A stretch of 11,440 bases of DNA from Thermoleophilia bacterium (lineage in GTDB: Bacteria; Actinomycetota; Thermoleophilia; Gaiellales; JAICJC01): contig JAICJM010000123.1 of NCBI GenBank assembly GCA_025928435.1, forward strand, positions 1 to 11,440. The letters are read 5' to 3'. Below the pieces are notes generated by a model. That model did no database searches and was not told the origin of the DNA. It saw only the letters and a list, made by a program, of their open reading frames with translations. Both the position numbers and the translations under genes were made by a program. Shown piece after piece: positions 6,987 through 11,440 of the stretch. Every line of letters begins with the position of its first letter. Position 1 is the stretch's first letter.

Positions 6987-7762
6987 TCCCCGAGCGGCGG
7001 CTCCACCGCAGCAAGTTCCTGCTCGCCTACGTCGTGCTCGCGGCGATCGTCGGCATCGCGGCCGCGGCGTTCCTGGTGTTCGCGCAGGCGGACTCGACCA
7101 GGACCCCCGCCGCTGCGGCCGCCGAGGGGCCGCCGGCGGCCTGGAACGGCTTCCGCCCCCAGGGCTTCGAGGCCGACCAGGTGCACCAGATCGCCACGTA
7201 CATCGCCTCGACGTACCACCTGCCGGGCGGGCACGAGCTCGTGGCGGTGAAGGCGTCGATTCCGCCCTCGTACCAGAACGCGCTCGTCATCACCGACTAC
7301 GCCGTCTCGATCTCGAGCGGCGGACAGTCGAGCTACGACGTCATCCCCGCCGCGAACAGCGTCAGCTACGAGCTGTGCGGGCTCGGCAAGCAGTGCGCGA
7401 TCGCGAGCGGCAAGCCGTCCGTCGCCCGCAGCCGGCTGCTGCGCCGCGAGGCGCTCGAGCTGGCCCTCTACACCTTCCACTTCGAGCCGTCGATCCAGAC
7501 CGTGGTCACCTACATGCCGCCGGCCCCCGGCGACAAGGCGAGCTTCGTGCTGCTCTTTCTGCGCAGCCAGCTGGCGGGCGCGCTGGCCCGGCCGATCTCG
7601 GCCACGCTGCCCGAGACGAAGCCGCCGCTCCCCGACGCGATGTCGGCGCCCGAGGCGACGACGGTCGACGGCCTGACCGCGCCCGACCTCTACCGCTTCA
7701 GCTTCACGCGCGGGCAGGACGGCGGCGTCTGGCTCGTCTTCAATCCGCCGACGGATTCGTGA
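6971..7762 (+). CDS. Single-pass membrane protein of unknown function
   Basis: This 263-residue protein is not recognised. A short basic N-terminus (ERRLHRSKF) leads into one hydrophobic helix (~16-38), then an Ala/Pro linker (~45-57) and a soluble domain of about 200 residues that should face outside. The domain has a mixed alpha/beta look, with two cysteines six apart (136 and 142, in ELCGLGKQC) that could form a disulfide. Aromatic strands follow at LYTFHFEPSIQTVVTYMPP and FVLLFLRSQL, and the protein ends with VWLVFNPPTDS. GTG 6971 has GAGGA six bases upstream and overlaps the FtsH-like gene by 16 bases. A second GTG at 6983 would give a four-base GTGA overlap but lacks a ribosome site. 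The tight coupling suggests a partner, adaptor or substrate-presenting subunit of the protease; this is inferred from position alone. Confidence 0.8.
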   Translation: MADGVIPERRLHRSKFLLAYVVLAAIVGIAAAAFLVFAQADSTRTPAAAAAEGPPAAWNGFRPQGFEADQVHQIATYIASTYHLPGGHELVAVKASIPPSYQNALVITDYAVSISSGGQSSYDVIPAANSVSYELCGLGKQCAIASGKPSVARSRLLRREALELALYTFHFEPSIQTVVTYMPPAPGDKASFVLLFLRSQLAGALARPISATLPETKPPLPDAMSAPEATTVDGLTAPDLYRFSFTRGQDGGVWLVFNPPTDS

Positions 7763-8106
7763 CCGGCGCGGCCCGGGCGGCGCTCGAGCGCGCCCGCGCC
7801 CGCCTCGACAGCCTCGACCTGTACCCGCGGCCCGTGCGGATCGCGCGCGTCCGGGTGGTCGCCTGTGCGCCGCTCTACCGGCTGCCCTGGTTCGCGCGGT
7901 TCGACGGCTACGCCACTCACCGGGTGATCCTGCTGCGGCGGCCCGTGGCCGGGCACGAGCAGGACGACCTGATCACGCACGAGCTCTGCCACGTGTGGCA
8001 GATGCAGCACCGGCCGGTCGCGATGCCGCTGTCGTACCTGTGGCGCGGCTACGAGCGGAACCCGTACGAGGTCGAGGCACGGCGGGCGGTGGAGCTGACC
8101 CGATAG
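7759..8106 (+). CDS. Small zincin-like putative metallopeptidase
   Basis: This 115-residue protein starts at a GTG that overlaps the previous stop (GTGA at 7759-7762), which indicates translational coupling. The key motif is HELCHVWQMQH: His74, Glu75 and His78 form an HExxH zinc site, and the following VWQ resembles the HELxHVxQ signature of DUF4157-type minimal zincins. A later NPYEVEARRA segment (101-110) could give Glu104 or Glu106 as third ligand. The N-terminus is amphipathic and Arg/Ala-rich, with no signal peptide or membrane helix, so it is probably cytoplasmic unless carried by a partner. It is short for a full peptidase and may be a stripped-down zincin or a metal-binding relic. It is third in the operon with the FtsH-like protease. 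Its last 134 bases lie antisense under the 3' end of the methyltransferase reading frame. Confidence 0.75.
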   Translation: MTGAARAALERARARLDSLDLYPRPVRIARVRVVACAPLYRLPWFARFDGYATHRVILLRRPVAGHEQDDLITHELCHVWQMQHRPVAMPLSYLWRGYERNPYEVEARRAVELTR

Positions 8107-9127
8107 CCGCCTCGACCGCCCGCCGGTCGGGGCCGCAGACCAGGATCCACTCCGTGTTGCGCAGGTGGGACACCCGCCCGACCCGCTCGCCGGCGGGGTT
8201 GTGGATCCCGATCTGGGCACCCACGTAGCGCTTGAAGTCGACGTGCAGGACGCCGACGTGGCCGCGGGCTCCCAGCCGCTCCTCGACGGCGGCCGGCTCA
8301 TGGAAGCCCTCGTCCGAGAGCGAGACGACGATCCAGGGGGTGGTCAGCCGGGCCAGCAGGTCGTCGAGCGCCGCCCAGGCGTCACGGCGGGAGTTGTAGA
8401 CGCTCTTGCGGGTGCGGCAGTCGGCCCGCTTGCACGCGACGCCGTAGTGCTCCGGCTCGTCCCCGCGCACGAGCGTCTCCCACACGTGATAGTTCCCCAG
8501 GTAAGAGTGCTGGTTGTAGGGCGGGTCGACGTAGGCGAGGTCGACCCCGGCGAGCGCCGCGGCGAGGTCGTTGGCGTCCGCGCAGGCGACCGTCCCCCGC
8601 GGGCCGGAGATCGGCTCCGGCTCACGCAGCTCGAGCGCGTTGGCGGAGCGCGCCGCCCACCGCTTCAGGTAGGCCATCTGCACGCCGCAGGTCGAGTCGA
8701 CCCGGTCGGCGGCCTCGACCAGGCTCGTGAGCAGCAGCCCGCGCTCGACGGGATCGAGCTCTAGCCGGTCGATGCCCGCCCGCACGGCGTCGATGCGCAT
8801 CCCGTTCTCCGGCCGGAAGTAGCGCGAGGCGCGGCAGAAGGTCTCGGTCACGTAGCCGTCGAGCGGCGGCAGCGCGGACAGCCCGGCCAGCCGGCGGCGC
8901 AGCCGCTCGCGGTCGACTCCGGCGCCCGCCGCGATGTAGGCCCGGCCGAAGGCCTGCGAGAATGCCGTGACGTCGTTCGAAACGACCGTGAGGCCGCGGC
9001 GGCGCAGCTCCTGCCCGACCCGGGTCGTGCCCGCGAAGAGGTCGACCGCCGACCGCACGGGCAGCGCCGACGCGAGGGCGCCGATGACGGGCACCAGCGT
9101 GCGCTTCGAGCCCAGGTACTTGATCAC
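7973..9127 (-). CDS. D12-class adenine-N6 DNA methyltransferase
   Basis: This 384-residue reading frame would transfer a methyl group from S-adenosylmethionine to adenine N6 in DNA. The order of motifs is that of the D12 (Dam-like, alpha) group: motif X at the N-terminus (MIKYLGSKRTLVPVI, 1-15), motif I for the cofactor (DLFAGTTRVG, 29-38), a variable target-recognition region (~60-190), then catalytic motif IV DPPY (201-204, DPPYNQHSY). A cysteine pair (CKRADC, 232-237) may stabilise a loop. The conserved fold appears to end near residue 342. The last ~43 residues are Arg/Pro/Ala/Ser/Thr-rich and read antisense through the zincin gene. No restriction endonuclease is adjacent, so it looks like an orphan (epigenetic or self-protecting) enzyme. 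The GTG start at 9127 lacks a ribosome site but has a leaderless -10. Confidence 0.88.
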   Translation of the reverse strand: MIKYLGSKRTLVPVIGALASALPVRSAVDLFAGTTRVGQELRRRGLTVVSNDVTAFSQAFGRAYIAAGAGVDRERLRRRLAGLSALPPLDGYVTETFCRASRYFRPENGMRIDAVRAGIDRLELDPVERGLLLTSLVEAADRVDSTCGVQMAYLKRWAARSANALELREPEPISGPRGTVACADANDLAAALAGVDLAYVDPPYNQHSYLGNYHVWETLVRGDEPEHYGVACKRADCRTRKSVYNSRRDAWAALDDLLARLTTPWIVVSLSDEGFHEPAAVEERLGARGHVGVLHVDFKRYVGAQIGIHNPAGERVGRVSHLRNTEWILVCGPDRRAVEAAIGSAPPPAVPRPRTGSARSRATGTTAASRPAGAASATRGRARA

Positions 9128-9133
9128 GCAGAG

Positions 9134-9139
9134 AACCTA
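9134..9139 (-). promoter_or_regulatory. -10 element of a leaderless promoter for the methyltransferase
   Basis: Read on the minus strand this is TAGGTT (TAnnnT), followed by six bases and then the GTG start at 9127. The spacing is identical to that of the FtsH-like gene. The -35 is weak (TTCGCC with an 18-base spacer). No ribosome site is seen. Confidence 0.45.
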
Positions 9140-9161
9140 GCCAGGCGTTCGGCCGGCGGCG

Positions 9162-9199
9162 AAAAACGGGGACAGTCCCCGCACGCGGGGACTGTCCCC
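9162..9199 (-). terminator. Intrinsic terminator of the tatC-deaminase-TPR operon (nested palindrome)
   Basis: GGGGACAGTCCCC (9168-9180) and its exact reverse complement GGGGACTGTCCCC (9187-9199) form a 13-bp stem, or 14 bp counting the G-C pair at 9181/9186, with a tiny loop. On the minus strand it follows the TPR stop codon at once (C9199 is shared) and is followed by G, then TTTTT (9166-9162). This is a textbook rho-independent terminator. Each arm is itself nearly palindromic, which is more than a terminator needs. Confidence 0.85.
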
Positions 9200-9984
9200 T
9201 ACGGCGTCGGGTTCGCCGGGTTGCCCGAGCTCGGCGTCGACTTGGCGAGCAGCTTGAACTGGATGATCTGCTTCTGGATCTGCTGGCGCTGCTTCTTCGT
9301 CATGTTCGGGCTCAGCTTCAGGTACTGCTCGAGCGCCGTCGCCACGGTCGCGTAGCTCTGCGTCGCGTAGGCGTCCTGGGCCAGCAGCACCTGGTAGGAG
9401 GCGTTGCGCGGCGAGAGCTTCGTCAGCTTCTGCCGGTACCCCATCGCCTGGGAGAAGTCCGAGACGGCGCTCGACTCGAGCGTCGAGGCGACCGTCGTCG
9501 CCGGTTGTGCCAGCGTGCTCATGAGCGGGTGCGACAGCGCCGGGGCGAGCTTGAGCGAACTGGCCGCGGTGGCGCTCCCGATCTGGGTGTAGGCCTGGGC
9601 CGCCGCCTGGGCCTGCTGCACCTTGCTCGCGTCGCTCTGCCCGCGCTGCTCGAGCAGGGTGGCGGTGGCCGAGAGCGCGGTCTGGTTGTTCGGCTTGAGG
9701 CCGAGATACGTGGTGTAGGACGAGATCGCCTGGCTCGTCTGCCCGTCGGCCTGGTAGGCGCGGGCGAGCTGCAGCCAGGCGCCCGAGTCCTTGGGGTGGG
9801 ATTGCACCCGCGAGCTCAGATCGGAGATCGATGTGCCGCTCGAGCCGCCCGAGCTGAACAGGTCGCCCAGGTTGATGCTGTTCGCGCCCTGGCCGATCCC
9901 CAGCGCGACGAAGCCCAGCCCGAACATGAAGGCCAGGAAGATGAAGACCGGCTTCTGGGTGCGGCGGATGCGTTCGAAGAGCAC
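9199..9984 (-). CDS. Membrane-anchored TPR-repeat protein
   Basis: This is a 261-residue protein. A basic N-terminus (MLFERIRRTQK) precedes one membrane helix (~12-31) that acts as an uncleaved anchor. A Gly/Ser linker (~45-53) leads to a helical domain. A good TPR unit lies at ~67-100 (SGAWLQLARAYQADGQTSQAISSYTTYLGLKPNN), and a second, TPR-like unit at ~194-227 (NASYQVLLAQDAYATQSYATVATALEQYLKLSPN). Between them is an Ala/Gln/Ser-rich helical region, and the end is a basic helix (KKQRQQIQKQIIQFK) with a Pro/Ser tail. Such proteins work as scaffolds for protein complexes. The orientation suggests that the TPR part is extracytoplasmic. GTG 9984 lies 14 bases after the deaminase stop, so it is the last gene of that operon. 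Its partner is unknown; TatC in the same operon makes a role in export or envelope assembly possible. Confidence 0.82.
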   Translation of the reverse strand: MLFERIRRTQKPVFIFLAFMFGLGFVALGIGQGANSINLGDLFSSGGSSGTSISDLSSRVQSHPKDSGAWLQLARAYQADGQTSQAISSYTTYLGLKPNNQTALSATATLLEQRGQSDASKVQQAQAAAQAYTQIGSATAASSLKLAPALSHPLMSTLAQPATTVASTLESSAVSDFSQAMGYRQKLTKLSPRNASYQVLLAQDAYATQSYATVATALEQYLKLSPNMTKKQRQQIQKQIIQFKLLAKSTPSSGNPANPTP

Positions 9985-9998
9985 TGTTCAGCCCAGCT

Positions 9999-11189
9999 TC
10001 ACGACTGGATCATCTTTGCCCGGGCGGCGGTGGCGGCGAGGACGTCCCGCTCGCCACGTCTGTAGCGTATCTCGCCCGCGACCATGGTCAGCGCGACCCG
10101 CTCCGGCGACCCGCCGTAGACGGCCGCCGTCACCGGGTCGTCCCAGGGCAGGAAGGCGGAGCCGGTCAGGTCGAGCACCAGCAGGTCGGCCGCCTTTCCC
10201 GGCGTCAGGGAGCCGACCGAACCGGACAGCCCGATGGCGGCGGCCGCCCGCGTCGTCGCGAGCTCGAGTGCCGTGTGCGCGGAGAGCGCATCCGCCCGGC
10301 CCGTGCGGGCGCGCTGGAGCATGATCGCCGTGCGCATCTCGGCCCACATGTCGAAGTCGATCGCCGAGGACGGAGAGTCGGTGCCGAGCCCCACCCGCAC
10401 GCCCGCGTCGAGCAGGTCGGTCAGGGGGGCGATGCCGCAGCCGAGCAGCGCGTTCGAGCGGGGGCAGTGCGCGACGGGGACGTCGAGCTCGGCGAGGAGG
10501 GCGATGTCGGTCTCGTTCACCAGCACGGCGTGGATCGCGACCGTGTCGGGGCCGAGCACGTCGCGGAAGGCGTCCAGGTGCTCCGTCTCGCGGGTCGACT
10601 CGAGCAGGTGGGTCGCGACCGGAAGGCCGCGCCGGCGGGCGAGGCCGATCAGCATGGCGTAGTCCTCGTGCGTGACCGTGAAGGGGGCATGCGGCGAGAC
10701 GCCCGCCATTACGAGCTCCGACACGGGCAGGGCGTCCAGCGCCGCCTCGATCCGCCCCTCGAGCCCCTCCCAGATGCTGAAGCCCTCCAGGTAGACGATC
10801 GCCCGCAGGCCGGCCTCATCCGCGGCCTGCGCGACCGTGCCGGCGTAGCAGCAGTCGGCCACGGTCGAAACGCCCCCGGCCAGGCAGGCGGCGGCGCCCG
10901 CGCGGGCCTGGTCGAGCAGGTCGTCCACGGCTTGCGTGTCCTTGCGACGGATGTGGTCGGCGATCCAGGGCGTGAAGGGCAGCCCGTCGCCGAACCCCGC
11001 CATCGCCGTGTACTCCAGGTGGGTGTGGGCGTTCACGAGCCCGGGCAGGATCACGGCGTTTCGGAAGCGCTCGCCCTCATCGCCGTCCGCAGGCCGCACG
11101 GCGGTGATCCGGCCGTCCTCGATCTCGACGCAGCCGTCGGCGATCGGCGGGCCGTCCATCGGGACGACCCAGTCGGACGCCAGGATCAC
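9999..11189 (-). CDS. COG0402 amidohydrolase, probable nucleoside/aminodeoxyfutalosine-type deaminase
   Basis: This 396-residue metal-dependent enzyme belongs to the amidohydrolase superfamily, in the group of 5'-methylthioadenosine/S-adenosylhomocysteine, guanine and aminodeoxyfutalosine deaminases. The zinc-site residues are all visible: His55 and His57 (NAHTHLEYT), His194 with catalytic-type Glu197 (ATHLLESTRE), His220 (IHAVLV), and Asp271 (GLGTDSPSS). SPHAPFTVT (165-173) and HCPRSNALLGCGIAPL (241-256) are substrate-pocket motifs shared by COG0402 deaminases. The N- and C-terminal parts form the usual small beta-sandwich, ending GKAADLLVLD. Length is normal. It should be cytoplasmic. Aminodeoxyfutalosine deamination (menaquinone synthesis by the futalosine route) is a good candidate role, but the sequence alone does not fix the substrate. 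The GTG start overlaps the tatC stop by four bases (GTGA), so translation is coupled. The TPR gene follows 14 bases downstream. Confidence 0.88.
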   Translation of the reverse strand: MILASDWVVPMDGPPIADGCVEIEDGRITAVRPADGDEGERFRNAVILPGLVNAHTHLEYTAMAGFGDGLPFTPWIADHIRRKDTQAVDDLLDQARAGAAACLAGGVSTVADCCYAGTVAQAADEAGLRAIVYLEGFSIWEGLEGRIEAALDALPVSELVMAGVSPHAPFTVTHEDYAMLIGLARRRGLPVATHLLESTRETEHLDAFRDVLGPDTVAIHAVLVNETDIALLAELDVPVAHCPRSNALLGCGIAPLTDLLDAGVRVGLGTDSPSSAIDFDMWAEMRTAIMLQRARTGRADALSAHTALELATTRAAAAIGLSGSVGSLTPGKAADLLVLDLTGSAFLPWDDPVTAAVYGGSPERVALTMVAGEIRYRRGERDVLAATAARAKMIQS

Positions 11190-11440
11190 GAGAAGGGCTC
11201 GGAGAGGAAGTCGGTGATGCTCCCCTTCGGCTCGACCGCCTTCACCAGGAAGTAGGACAGGGCGTAGAGCAGGAGCATCGGCACGTACTCGGCCGTCATC
11301 GTGATCGGGTCGGTGCCGGGGAGGAGCGCCGCGATCACGGCCAGGACGACGATCGCCTCACGCCAGCGCCGCTTCATGAACGACGAGCGCAGGATCCCGA
11401 CGCGCCCCAGCATCATCATGACCACGGGAAGCTCGAACAC
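11186..11440 (-). CDS. tatC: TatC, C-terminal part (5' end outside window)
   Basis: The last 84 residues of a TatC protein are present; the frame is open to the window edge at 11440. TatC is the membrane core of the twin-arginine translocase and recognises the signal peptide of folded exported proteins. The segment begins FELPVVMMML; its glutamate matches the conserved FE-x-P element of the fourth helix of TatC. It continues through RVGILRSSFMKRRWREAIVVLAVIAALLPGTDPITM (fifth helix and the P-G/T-D-P turn typical of TatC) and the final helix EYVPMLLLYALSYFLVK. A short polar tail ends FLSEPFS. Its TGA stop overlaps the GTG start of the deaminase gene by four bases (GTGA), so the two are co-transcribed. 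TatA or TatB is not in the window. Confidence 0.88.
   Translation of the reverse strand: MFELPVVMMMLGRVGILRSSFMKRRWREAIVVLAVIAALLPGTDPITMTAEYVPMLLLYALSYFLVKAVEPKGSITDFLSEPFS

Noticed and set aside
7973..9127. A restriction-modification system around the D12 methyltransferase
   Set aside because: The genes on both sides (zincin operon, TPR protein) have no endonuclease features, so the methyltransferase appears solitary within the window.

Overview
The window is uniformly GC-rich. GTG starts are common, with one TTG start, genes overlap through GTGA junctions, and third codon positions are almost always G or C. Together with the product types (secreted fibronectin-like repeat proteins, a DUF4349 lipoprotein, TatC beside a COG0402 deaminase), this suggests an actinomycetote, plausibly Thermoleophilia (Solirubrobacterales or Gaiellales). 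The lineage is inferred from style and not from a marker gene. No tRNA, rRNA, CRISPR array, insertion sequence or phage gene was seen.

Layout. (1) 1-3492, plus strand: the 3' end of a secreted Ig-like protein, a 128-base gap with two hairpins, and a 998-residue secreted protein of eight fibronectin-III-like repeats plus a C-terminal Ig-like module. (2) A strong hairpin (3503-3536) closes this gene and the convergent DUF4349 lipoprotein gene (3518-4507, minus). (3) The 91-base divergent region 4508-4598 is compact. It holds an ECF-type promoter candidate for the lipoprotein, a 16-base palindrome, and a leaderless promoter candidate for the opposite gene. (4) 4599-8106, plus strand: a tightly overlapping three-gene operon encoding an unusual FtsH-like membrane AAA+ metalloprotease (about four membrane helices, two insertions in the ATPase domain), an unrecognised single-pass membrane protein, and a small HExxH zincin-like protein. 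(5) 7973-9127, minus: a D12-class adenine-N6 DNA methyltransferase. Its last ~43 codons run antisense through the zincin gene, and it also appears leaderless. (6) 9199-11440, minus: the operon tatC (3' end only), COG0402 amidohydrolase/deaminase, membrane-anchored TPR protein, ending in a textbook intrinsic terminator built from a nested palindrome.

How the genes may work together. The FtsH-like/membrane protein/zincin operon is the most unusual part. Two putative zinc peptidases and a membrane partner are translationally coupled, which suggests a membrane proteolysis or quality-control module; that function is inferred. The tatC-deaminase-TPR operon combines twin-arginine export, nucleoside-type deamination (an aminodeoxyfutalosine deaminase role in menaquinone synthesis is one possibility) and a membrane scaffold. 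The first two genes are probably cell-surface or secreted adhesive proteins.
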